DNA from: JADCGM01 sp943370355
GTDB lineage: Bacteria; Pseudomonadota; Alphaproteobacteria; Sphingomonadales; Sphingomonadaceae
Direction: 5' to 3'
Length of the DNA: 64,000 nt
NCBI GenBank assembly: GCA_943370355.1
Contig: CALRQP020000002.1
Location: forward strand, 1 to 64,000
The notes under the pieces are model-generated. The model did no database searches, had not been told where the DNA came from, and saw nothing but the letters and a program-made list of their open reading frames with translations. This document shows, piece after piece, positions 26,029 through 34,389 of the stretch. Position numbers and translations under genes: made by a program. The first letter of the stretch is position 1. Every line of letters begins with the position of its first letter.

Positions 26029-26934
26029 ATGACCCTCGACCCCGCCTATCTCACCTACCCGCACCGCCGCCGCGGCTACGACCATGACCTCTACCCTTGG
26101 TCGAACATCTTCGAACGCCCGCCGATCGTCTGGCCCGGCGGCAAGTCGGTCGCGGTCTGGATCGTCGTCAGCCTCGAATATTTCCCGATGGTGCCCAGCG
26201 ACACACCGTTCCGTGCGCCGGGCCATATGCAGACCGCCTACCCGGATTACCGCCACTATACCGCGCGCGAATATGGCACGCGGGTTGGCTTCTACCGCCT
26301 GCTCGACGCCTTCGCGAAAGCGGGCGTCCCCGTATCCGTCGCAGCCAATGCTGCGATTGCCGACCGCTATCCGCAGATCATCGCCGACATCGTCTCGGCG
26401 GGCCATGAACTCATCGCGCATTCGACCGACATGAACGGCACCATCGCCACCGGCCTCGCCGAAGCCGATGAGCGCACGCTGATCGCGACATCGCTGGACA
26501 CGCTCGAGCGCGTCTCGGGCACCCGCCCGCGCGGCTGGCACAGCATCGCGCGGTCGCAGAGCTTTAACACCGCCGACCTGCTCGCCGAGGCCGGCGTCGA
26601 CTATATGTGCGACTGGGCCAATGACGACCTACCCTATGCCTTCGCCAACGGCGTGGTGAACATTCCGCTCAATCATGAACTCAGCGACCGGCAGATCCTC
26701 AATGTGCAGCAGCAGTCGGTCGACAGCTATGCCGAGCAGATCGGCGACGCCTTCGCCTTGCTCGCGGGCGAACAGACGGGCCGCGTGCTGCCGTTGCACC
26801 TGACGCCCTATATCATGGGCCTGCCCTACCGCATGGACGCGTTCGAGGCGCTGCTGGCCCGGCTCGCTGCCGAGCCGCAGGCCTGGTTCGCGCGCGGCGA
26901 TGCAATTCTCGACAGCTGGAAGGCGCAATTGTGA
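26029..26934 (+). CDS. NodB/PuuE-type hydrolase 2
   Basis: A 301-residue paralogue of the preceding hydrolase, with WPGGKSVAVW at 35-44 and AHS (130-132) in GHELIAHSTDMNG replacing the SHG seen in paralogue 1. It has no export signal. It is separated from paralogue 1 by REP elements and joined to the aldehyde dehydrogenase by a GTGA overlap. The altered metal-site motif suggests a different substrate or a heteromeric partner. Confidence 0.85.
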   Translation: MTLDPAYLTYPHRRRGYDHDLYPWSNIFERPPIVWPGGKSVAVWIVVSLEYFPMVPSDTPFRAPGHMQTAYPDYRHYTAREYGTRVGFYRLLDAFAKAGVPVSVAANAAIADRYPQIIADIVSAGHELIAHSTDMNGTIATGLAEADERTLIATSLDTLERVSGTRPRGWHSIARSQSFNTADLLAEAGVDYMCDWANDDLPYAFANGVVNIPLNHELSDRQILNVQQQSVDSYAEQIGDAFALLAGEQTGRVLPLHLTPYIMGLPYRMDAFEALLARLAAEPQAWFARGDAILDSWKAQL

Positions 26935-28358
26935 CCATCGACGTCCGCAATCCGCGCACCGGCGAGATCGACCACCGCTTCGAAGCGGCGAGCCGCGACG
27001 CAGTCATGGACGCCGCTGCAAAGCTCCGCGCCGCGCAACCCGCATGGCTGGCGCTCGGCCCCGACGGCCGCGCCGCCGCGCTGCTGCGCTGGGCCGATGC
27101 TATCGACGTTGCCGCGCCCGCCATCGTCGAAAAGCTCCGCGTCGACACCGGCCGCCTCGCCATTGCGCGGCTCGAAGCCTTGACCGTCACCAGCATGCTG
27201 CGCCGCTGGGCCACGCGCGGGCCCGGCATTATCGCCAGCCTCGCCCGGCCGGAAACACCTTCGGTCACGCCGGGCGTCGTCATCGGCGCGCGGCATGTCC
27301 CCTTCCAGCTGTTCGGCGCGGTCACGCCCTGGAACTTCCCGCTGCTGCTTGGCCTCGTTGACGCCATCCCCGCGCTGATGGCCGGCTGCGCGGCGCTGAT
27401 CAAACCCTCCGAGGTCACCCCCCGCTTCGTCCCCGAACTCGTCGCCACGCTTGACGCGGTGCCCGAGCTCAAGGCGGTCGTCACCATTGTCGAAGGCGAT
27501 GCCGGCACCGGCCGCGCCGTCGTCGACGCCGTCGATTACATCTGCTTCACCGGATCGGTCGCGACCGGCCGCAAGGTCGCCGAAGCCGCCGCCAAGGCCT
27601 TCATCCCCGCCAATCTCGAACTCGGCGGCAAGGACCCGATGATCGTGCTCGCCTCTGCCGATCCGGTCCATGCCGCCGGCATCGCGCTGCGTGCCAGCAT
27701 CGCCGCCAATGGCCAGGCCTGTCAGTCGATCGAGCGCATCTATGTTGCGCGCGCCATCGCCGAGCCCTTCCTGACCGCGCTGGTCGAACAGGCGCAAACC
27801 GTCGAGCTCAATTACCCGGACATCACGCGCGGCCACCTCGGCCCGTTCATCTTCTCGCCGCAGGCCGCCAAGGTGCAGGAGCAGATCGACGCCGCTGTCG
27901 CGGCAGGCGCCAAGCTGCTGACCGGCGGCAAGGTCGAAACGCTCGGCGGCGGTAAATATCTGCGGCCGACCGTGCTGACCGATGTCACCCCCGACATGGA
28001 GATCATCGCCGAGGAGACCTTCGGCCCCGTCCTCCCGGTCACCATTTACGACGACGTCGAAGACGCCGTCGCCCTCGCCAACGACAGCATCTACGGCCTC
28101 TCCGGCGCCGTGATCGGCGAGGCGCAAGAAGCCGAAGCCATCGGCGAACGCCTCGACGCCGGGGCCATCTCGATCAACGACGGCTCGCTGACCGCCTTCG
28201 TCTCGGACGGCGAGAATGAGAGCTTCAAAATGAGCGGCCTCGGCCCGTCGCGCATGGGCGACCGTGGCCTGACGCGCTTCTTCCGCGTCAAGGCGATGCT
28301 CAAACAGACCGGCACCCCCGCCCCCATCGCCGCCTTCGCCGAAAGTCCCGCCGCATGA
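26931..28358 (+). CDS. NAD(P)-dependent aldehyde dehydrogenase
   Basis: A 475-residue ALDH: Asn135 in TPWNFP, Lys158 in IKPSE, Glu230 in LELGGKDP and nucleophile Cys264 in NGQACQS. The start is GTG in a GTGA overlap with hydrolase 2. It probably oxidises an aldehyde released in this pathway; the sequence does not give specificity. It is followed by an overlapping small gene. Confidence 0.93.
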   Translation: MTIDVRNPRTGEIDHRFEAASRDAVMDAAAKLRAAQPAWLALGPDGRAAALLRWADAIDVAAPAIVEKLRVDTGRLAIARLEALTVTSMLRRWATRGPGIIASLARPETPSVTPGVVIGARHVPFQLFGAVTPWNFPLLLGLVDAIPALMAGCAALIKPSEVTPRFVPELVATLDAVPELKAVVTIVEGDAGTGRAVVDAVDYICFTGSVATGRKVAEAAAKAFIPANLELGGKDPMIVLASADPVHAAGIALRASIAANGQACQSIERIYVARAIAEPFLTALVEQAQTVELNYPDITRGHLGPFIFSPQAAKVQEQIDAAVAAGAKLLTGGKVETLGGGKYLRPTVLTDVTPDMEIIAEETFGPVLPVTIYDDVEDAVALANDSIYGLSGAVIGEAQEAEAIGERLDAGAISINDGSLTAFVSDGENESFKMSGLGPSRMGDRGLTRFFRVKAMLKQTGTPAPIAAFAESPAA

Positions 28359-28801
28359 CCAGCTTCGCCGACGCCATGCCCAACATGCTCCGCCACGCCG
28401 GGGAATGGGAGGGCATATACCGCCATGTCGACCGAGACTTCGCGCTTGTCGACGAGCACCGCATGTGGACCGGCTGCTCCTTCCCGGCGGATGGCGAATT
28501 CGCCTACATCCAGCACAACAAATTGAGCTGGGCCGACGGCCGCACCGCCGAACACCGCTTCGGCGGTGTGTTTCGCGACGGCCTCCTCCACTGGGACACC
28601 GACCGCTTCTGGGGCTATGGCTGGGAAACCCTCGACGGCGTCGTCATGCTCCGCCTCGACCGCAAGGACGACCCCGGAGTGCACTTCACCGAAATGATCA
28701 ACCTCAGCACTGACGGCAACACCCGCGGCCGGACGTGGCAATGGTTCAGAGACGGTGTGCCGTTCAAGCGGACATTGTGCGACGAATGGCGGGTCGCCTG
28801 A
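28355..28801 (+). CDS. Conserved small protein, possible lipocalin-like fold
   Basis: A 148-residue cytoplasmic protein with no signal peptide, starting MTSFADAMPNMLRHAGEWEG. The GEWEG.Y opening followed by repeated short strands ending in WQWFRDG suggests a small beta-barrel of lipocalin or FABP type, but this is a visual guess. It is last in the lyase-hydrolase-ALDH operon, with a 4-bp overlap. Confidence 0.65.
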   Translation: MTSFADAMPNMLRHAGEWEGIYRHVDRDFALVDEHRMWTGCSFPADGEFAYIQHNKLSWADGRTAEHRFGGVFRDGLLHWDTDRFWGYGWETLDGVVMLRLDRKDDPGVHFTEMINLSTDGNTRGRTWQWFRDGVPFKRTLCDEWRVA

Positions 28802-28813
28802 CGCAACCCAGCC

Positions 28814-29173
28814 TCACATCTTCAGCATCGACTCGCTGACATCGTCGATCGGTGGCTCGAACTCGGCGAGCGACTCCATATCCTGCTGCACGCCGCGCAG
28901 CACGCGTGCGATATATTCGCGGTGTAGCAAACCACGTTCGTAACCCGCCTCGCGGTCAGGCTTATAGGCTTCAATATCCGCGCGGCTGATCGTGCCCTTC
29001 GCGTCGAGCAGCCGTTCGATCGTGTCGAGACGCTCGCGGTTGACGGCAACTTCGCCGGCGACGGCCATGACGATCGACAGTAGCCGATCAATGGCCGGGT
29101 CCTCGAAATAGGCAGGCCGCTTGCCTTTGGATTTCTTGCCGGCAAGGCCAATCCAGTCGACTCCCTCGGTCAT
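28814..29173 (-). CDS. Hypothetical protein, 119 aa
   Basis: A small soluble, mostly helical and charged protein, beginning MTEGVDWIGLAGKKSKGKRP. It overlaps the methyltransferase gene by 4 bp and ends the leftward MFS-oxidase-nitrilase-methyltransferase operon. No motif is recognised. It may be an accessory subunit of its neighbours. Confidence 0.6.
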   Translation of the reverse strand: MTEGVDWIGLAGKKSKGKRPAYFEDPAIDRLLSIVMAVAGEVAVNRERLDTIERLLDAKGTISRADIEAYKPDREAGYERGLLHREYIARVLRGVQQDMESLAEFEPPIDDVSESMLKM

Positions 29174-30393
29174 TCCGCCGCCTCCCGCAGTTCGGGTTTC
29201 CACGCGCCGTAGGCATGCCATGAGGCAGACCGGCCAAAATCCTCCGGCCCGTCGTTGCGGCTGTCCGGAAATACATCGTGATCGACCACCGCGCGAACCT
29301 TCGCCTCGAAATGCGTCGGTTGCGGGAAGCCCGCATCCTCAAGCACTTGATGCAGATCGATACCATGCATGGCCGACCAGAAGGGCTCGTTGTTGTTGAA
29401 CGCGTCCCAGTCGCGCATGAACTGTTCGAACAGGGGCATTTCCGGCGTGTAGGCGGGCTGTTCGAGGTGAAACATCAACCCGCCGGGCGCGAGCACACGG
29501 CTCATTTCGTTGACGATTTTCGGCAGCGCCTTGCCCGAGGTCTCGTGCAGGAACATCGTCGTCTGCACCCAGTCGAAATGCCCATCCGGGAAGCGCGACA
29601 GGTCTTCCGCATTAGCCTGCTCGAACCGAACATTGCGGACGCCCATCGACTGCGCTCGGGCATGGCCATAGCGTAACACCGGGGCCGCCGTGTCGATTGC
29701 CACGATTTCACTGTCGGGGAAGGCTTGCGCCAGCGGCACGGCATTATGGCCGATGGTCACGCCGATATCGAGGATCCGCCGCGGCGTCCAACCCGGCCGT
29801 TCCTTGCGGATCCATTCGACCAGCGCCTGCCCGCCGCCGTCGGTGAGCGCACCGAGTTGGCCCGCCGTCGTCGCAAACATGCCGCTATCGTAGTTCGCGC
29901 CGGCCGAGACGTCGCCCGGACGCACCTCGCCGTGATAACATCCGGGCATGCAGTGAATATCCACCGCCGACTGGTAGCGCGGGATCGACACCGAAGGATC
30001 GAGCTTCAGCGTGTCGCGACCTTCGTTGTACTGACGCGCCTTGGCGTCCAGCTCGTCGAGCTGACGAAGCACGATTGAACGGCCATTCTGCTGGCGCATC
30101 TCCATGGAGTTGCGCTTCAGCGCCGACCAGAAGCGATGCCACGGATCGCGGTTCATTGCATGGCGGACTTCGAACCGGTCCTCCGGCTTGCGGCCATGCT
30201 CGGCAACGAAGGCCGGTTCGACCCGGCGCTCATAGGCAAGCTTGTTACCCGCCCCGAGGCTGCCGGAGATATGCTTGTTGAGATTGGCGAGGAAATTATA
30301 CCGCGCCGCCTCATCATGCCGCGCCTCGGGGAACACCCCGTGCGTCCCGACCACGGCGTAAGGCGGGGGAATGTCGTCGCGTTTTGCTGTCAT
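29170..30393 (-). CDS. SAM-dependent methyltransferase with N-terminal extension
   Basis: A 407-residue protein. The first ~200 residues form an unassigned helical region, followed by a Rossmann-type methyltransferase domain with motif I ILDIGVTIGH (207-216, lacking the usual third glycine), acidic IVAIDTAAP, and FDWVQTTMFLHE. The substrate is unknown. It overlaps the carbon-nitrogen hydrolase gene by 4 bp. Confidence 0.8.
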   Translation of the reverse strand: MTAKRDDIPPPYAVVGTHGVFPEARHDEAARYNFLANLNKHISGSLGAGNKLAYERRVEPAFVAEHGRKPEDRFEVRHAMNRDPWHRFWSALKRNSMEMRQQNGRSIVLRQLDELDAKARQYNEGRDTLKLDPSVSIPRYQSAVDIHCMPGCYHGEVRPGDVSAGANYDSGMFATTAGQLGALTDGGGQALVEWIRKERPGWTPRRILDIGVTIGHNAVPLAQAFPDSEIVAIDTAAPVLRYGHARAQSMGVRNVRFEQANAEDLSRFPDGHFDWVQTTMFLHETSGKALPKIVNEMSRVLAPGGLMFHLEQPAYTPEMPLFEQFMRDWDAFNNNEPFWSAMHGIDLHQVLEDAGFPQPTHFEAKVRAVVDHDVFPDSRNDGPEDFGRSASWHAYGAWKPELREAAE

Positions 30394-31439
30394 ATCAATC
30401 CGTCCTTTGCCAGACGCTCGATCACTTGCTCCTGTACCCGGCGGAAGTGATCGCGCTCCGGCGTCACCATTTCATTGTCCTGAATCAAACTGTCCGCAGG
30501 CTGGACGATGGCCTTATAACTCTCAGCGAACAACTCGGTGCGCTGGCGGGCGAGGTAATTGGTCATGCCGGGCTTGCGCCGCACCCGACGGAGTGCGGCG
30601 AGATCGATCTCGCCAAAGGCGGTAAAGGTTTCGCCGCTGTTCGATTCAGCGAGCGGCATGCCCTTCCAATCAATCACGGCCGAATTGCCGTCGGCGCTGG
30701 CCAGCGGCAGCGATGTGCCGCTGATGCCGGCGGTGTTCGCCGACACGACATAGGCCAGATTCTCGAAGGCCCGGGCGCGGCGGGCGATCTGCTTGTGCGT
30801 CGGCAGCGGCGAACCGATTTCCGATGACGAATGGCAGAATATTTCCGCACCGCGCAGCGCGTGTGCGCGCGCGATCTCCGGGTAGAGGATCTCCTCGCTC
30901 GCAATGCAGGCGAGGTTTCCGATCTCAGTCTTCGCGACCGGAAACACGCCTTCGAGGCCGTAGATGTCGAGATATTTCGACCAGACATCGTGCGGGGTCG
31001 GCGCGAACATCGAATTCAGGCGGCGGTAGCGCAGCACGACATCGCCCGATGGCGCGACGACGAAGCTGGTCTGGAAATAGAGGCCGGGGAAATGCGCATC
31101 TGTCTCATAGGCATTGGCGGCGATATGCACGCCCGTCGCCTGCGCCAGCGCCCCAAGCGCCTCATATTCCGGCCCGTCGGGCGCGATCGCGGCGCGGTTG
31201 GCGAACTCAGGAATCGAGATGCGACCCGGATAGGAAGTGAACAGATATTCGGGCAGCACCGCGAGCTTTAGCTGGCTGCCGGTATACTGCTCGATGAACA
31301 CCTTCGCACCGCGAAGCTGGCCACCAACATCGCCGATCTGCGCTGACATCTGCGCGCGCGCCGCCGCCCGGTCCGCACAGCCCTCAACCGATCGAGCGGT
31401 CAGCTGCAGCGCCACCGCGACATAGGCGTCAGCGAACAT
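30390..31439 (-). CDS. Carbon-nitrogen hydrolase (nitrilase superfamily)
   Basis: A 349-residue nitrilase-fold protein. Glu64 (LPEYLF) and Cys178 (NLACIASEEILYPE) fit the triad, but the expected lysine is Arg140 in RYRRLN. It may be an amidase with altered chemistry, or a non-hydrolytic binder. ATG 31439 was chosen; the frame runs on upstream into the oxidase gene. It lies in the operon MFS-oxidase-this gene-methyltransferase. Confidence 0.85.
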   Translation of the reverse strand: MFADAYVAVALQLTARSVEGCADRAAARAQMSAQIGDVGGQLRGAKVFIEQYTGSQLKLAVLPEYLFTSYPGRISIPEFANRAAIAPDGPEYEALGALAQATGVHIAANAYETDAHFPGLYFQTSFVVAPSGDVVLRYRRLNSMFAPTPHDVWSKYLDIYGLEGVFPVAKTEIGNLACIASEEILYPEIARAHALRGAEIFCHSSSEIGSPLPTHKQIARRARAFENLAYVVSANTAGISGTSLPLASADGNSAVIDWKGMPLAESNSGETFTAFGEIDLAALRRVRRKPGMTNYLARQRTELFAESYKAIVQPADSLIQDNEMVTPERDHFRRVQEQVIERLAKDGLI

Positions 31440-31440
31440 G

Positions 31441-33015
31441 CTAGCCGAGCCCCAGGCTGCCCGGATTGATGCGGCCGTCCGGATCGACCTGCTGCTTGAT
31501 CGCGTCAATCAGCCCGCGCGCAGGTGCGCCCAAGCTGGCCTGCCAGGGGTAGGTCTTCGCGATCTGAACATGCACGGCACCGCAGTCCTGAAACGCGGCA
31601 ATCACCCCAGCGCGGAGCATCTCGACAAGCGCGCGGGCCTCCGGATTGGCGGCGAAACCCTTTAGCCGCGCCAAATGGGCGGGCTCGACCGAGGCGCGGT
31701 GCAGGTCGTTCATCGCATCGGGCCAGAAGAACACCGGCTCGATGAGCAGGCCCGTCGTCCCGACCGCAACGAACATATAGCCCGCGCCGATGCCCAGCCG
31801 CTCCATCTCCGCGGCATTTGCTTCGTAGAGCGCGATAACCCGCTGGATCGCCTCGAGCCCCTTCGAATGCGCCATGATGCCATGAACCGGCACCCAGCGC
31901 TCGCCCTCCGGCCCCACCATCGAGTTGACCGGGCCGAACGGATTGGCGCGCAGGATTTTCGGAATGCTGTTGTCGACCTCGCGCCCGCCGTTGGCGGCCA
32001 CAATGGCGCGAATCGCGGCGAGATCATCGTCGGCCGACGCCTGGCTGCGCCCTTCACAGATGACATGGCAGCTGAACGGCGCGTCGTCGAGGAAGGACCT
32101 CCCGGCCACGACGACCTTCGCCCCTTCCTTGACGGCCTTCCAGAACGAGCCGCCTAGGCCCGTCGCCTGCGCCTTCATCATGCCGAGCAGCGCCTTGGCG
32201 TCGCTCGCAAGGCTTTCGCGCTTCATCCGCTGCGCTTGCAGAAAAGGATCGAAGCCGAGGCATTCGCTCGCCAGCCCTTCGCGGCCGATACTGCTCATCG
32301 CGGCGAAAATATCCTCAGGGCTATCGAAGGCGAAGCTGCCATAGGCCAGCGCCGCCGCCTCGCGGATCAGCCGCAGTGTGACCGTCGCCTTGATGCCGAG
32401 CGCACCGGTATCGGCGGTAAACAGGCCCGTCAAATCGGGTCCATAAGGCCGGAGCACCGGATTGCCGGTGGTCAGCACGCTGCCATCGGCCAGCACGACA
32501 TCGCACGACAAAATCGAGTCCGCGATCGTGCCGCGCCCACCGCCCCAGAACAGCCCGTTCTGACTCATGCCGCCGCCAACCGTCGCATAACGGCCCGACA
32601 GCGTCCCCCACACCGGCGGCCGCAACCGATGCGGTTTCAAGGCCTCGTACAGCGCCAGCCAGGTACAGCCGGCCTCGACGGTCACCGTCATATTCTCGGG
32701 GTCGATCGCCAGCACGCGGTCCATCCCGCCCATGTCGATCATCACGGCACCCGCCGCGCGCGGCACATAGCCTGAGGTGTAGCTCATGCCGCCGCCGCGC
32801 GGGACAACGGCGAGGCCGTGCGATGTGGCTGCGGCAACTGCGCGTCCGAGCGAGTCCGTATCGGTCGGCCGGACGACCGCTAGCGCGCGAGGTCCGTTGG
32901 TGAACACATCCTGCGTGTAGAAACTGCACGCCGCATCGTCGGTCCGGACGGCATCGGCGCCGACAGCCTGAACCAGCGCGGCCACAGGGTCATCGGTGCG
33001 CAACCGCGTTGCCAT
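31441..33015 (-). CDS. FAD-linked oxidase (PCMH/VAO type)
   Basis: A 524-residue flavoprotein with the FAD-binding PCMH segment VPRGGGMSYTSGY, then SGRYATVGGGMSQNGLFWGG and TADTGALGIKATVTLRL. The C-terminal domain ends DPDGRINPGSLG, typical of vanillyl-alcohol or glycolate oxidase relatives. It probably oxidises a hydroxy acid or phenolic/heteroaromatic compound. Its start is one base from the MFS stop. Confidence 0.9.
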   Translation of the reverse strand: MATRLRTDDPVAALVQAVGADAVRTDDAACSFYTQDVFTNGPRALAVVRPTDTDSLGRAVAAATSHGLAVVPRGGGMSYTSGYVPRAAGAVMIDMGGMDRVLAIDPENMTVTVEAGCTWLALYEALKPHRLRPPVWGTLSGRYATVGGGMSQNGLFWGGGRGTIADSILSCDVVLADGSVLTTGNPVLRPYGPDLTGLFTADTGALGIKATVTLRLIREAAALAYGSFAFDSPEDIFAAMSSIGREGLASECLGFDPFLQAQRMKRESLASDAKALLGMMKAQATGLGGSFWKAVKEGAKVVVAGRSFLDDAPFSCHVICEGRSQASADDDLAAIRAIVAANGGREVDNSIPKILRANPFGPVNSMVGPEGERWVPVHGIMAHSKGLEAIQRVIALYEANAAEMERLGIGAGYMFVAVGTTGLLIEPVFFWPDAMNDLHRASVEPAHLARLKGFAANPEARALVEMLRAGVIAAFQDCGAVHVQIAKTYPWQASLGAPARGLIDAIKQQVDPDGRINPGSLGLG

Positions 33016-33016
33016 G

Positions 33017-34258
33017 TCAAAGCTCCCTGGCGGGGAAACTCTGCGGATAGCGGCCAAGCGTCAGGAGCAGCGCGCCGCCGGCCGCGAACATCACGACCGC
33101 CGCCGCTAGCATCATATCATAACTGCCGGTCGCATCGCGCACCGCGCCATAGATTGCCGGAGAAATCGCCGAGCCGATGCCGAAGGGCATGTAGAGCAGC
33201 CCGTAGATGCTGCCATAATGCGCCATCCCGAAATAGCGCGCGGCAGTGTAGGCGATGAGGTCGGATTCCGCCCCGGCTGCGAAGCCGAGCATGAACGTAC
33301 CGGCGACCAGCGGTGTCAGCGAGGCACCGGTGCCCATCAGCAGCCAGCAGGACATCGCCGGCAACAGCAGGATCGGCATCAACACGGCAGGGGCCCAGAA
33401 GCGGTCGAGCAACAGCCCGGTCACGACGCGGCCGGTCAGGATGCCCAGCGCCATGACGCCCATGACATTGGCCCCCTGCGCCGCCGTGAAGCCGTGCAGC
33501 TTGACGATCTCGACCATGTTGATGAACACGCCGCCATAGGCGGTCGCGACGAGCAGGATCGACAGCCACAGCACATAGAAGCGATAGCCGCGGGCCGCCT
33601 GACTAGCGCTGAAGCCGGTCAACCGTCCGGATGCGTCGGCGAGCCCGGCGGGCCGTTCGTCGGGCTCGGGTTCCCGAAACCATTTAAGCGCCACCGGCAG
33701 CGCAACCAGCAGCGGCAGCAACGCCAGCATCGGGAAAGCCGCTCGCCAGCCCTGCCAGTCGATCGCACGGCGGGCGATTTGCGGGATGATCAGCCCGGCC
33801 AGACTTGTGCCGAGCAACATGATCCCAAGCGCCAGCCCGCGGTTGCGGACGAACCAGCTGCTGACGGCCCGGCTCCAGGTAACGGGAGTCGAGCCAATGC
33901 CGACCAGCCCAACGACGAACCACATCGCATACCAGACCGGGAGCGACGGCGGCATGAACGCGAAAGCTGCGAAGGACAGTGCAAACGTCAGCAGCGAGAC
34001 GATCGCAACCTTGCGGACACCGATCCGGTCCGCCCATGCACCGTACACCGGAGCAAGAAGCGCGGCGACGACACCGAACAGCGTGATGCCCAGCGCGATG
34101 TCGCGAAAGCTCCAGCCGAGCTCGGCATGGATCGGCCCGATGACGAGCGGCAGCACGTTGAACGGCACCGGCGACGCACCGCACATGACGCCGACAACAG
34201 AGGCGGCGAGAACAGGTCCGCCCTTGCGGAATTCGGATTGGGGCACGGCCTGAGTCAT
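33017..34258 (-). CDS. MFS transporter
   Basis: A 413-residue major facilitator protein with about 12 hydrophobic segments and the loop 2-3 motif GAWADRIGVRKV. It probably takes up an organic acid or aromatic substrate of the operon across the inner membrane. ATG 34258 was chosen; a further upstream frame runs into REP repeats. It follows the TonB receptor on the same strand, separated by the repeats at 34297-34372. Confidence 0.9.
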   Translation of the reverse strand: MTQAVPQSEFRKGGPVLAASVVGVMCGASPVPFNVLPLVIGPIHAELGWSFRDIALGITLFGVVAALLAPVYGAWADRIGVRKVAIVSLLTFALSFAAFAFMPPSLPVWYAMWFVVGLVGIGSTPVTWSRAVSSWFVRNRGLALGIMLLGTSLAGLIIPQIARRAIDWQGWRAAFPMLALLPLLVALPVALKWFREPEPDERPAGLADASGRLTGFSASQAARGYRFYVLWLSILLVATAYGGVFINMVEIVKLHGFTAAQGANVMGVMALGILTGRVVTGLLLDRFWAPAVLMPILLLPAMSCWLLMGTGASLTPLVAGTFMLGFAAGAESDLIAYTAARYFGMAHYGSIYGLLYMPFGIGSAISPAIYGAVRDATGSYDMMLAAAVVMFAAGGALLLTLGRYPQSFPAREL

Positions 34259-34296
34259 ATGTTTCGACCTACCCAATAACCCGCAATCCAACAGTA

Positions 34297-34372
34297 CGTC
34301 ATCCTGACGAACGTCAGGATCTCCCTGAGAGCAGCTACTCCCCACGAGATCCTGACTTACGTCAGGACGACG
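34297..34372. repeat. Inverted pair of REP-like units
   Basis: Unit A at 34297-34323 and unit B at 34346-34372 are 27-bp inverted copies agreeing at 24 positions. Each contains its own hairpin: TCCTGAC with GTCAGGA in A, and ATCCTGAC with GTCAGGA in B. This CGTCATCCTGAC type of repeat is common between sphingomonad genes. It sits between the TonB receptor stop and the MFS start, where it could end or attenuate read-through. Confidence 0.85.
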
Positions 34373-34389
34373 ACATCAACGTTGACGCC

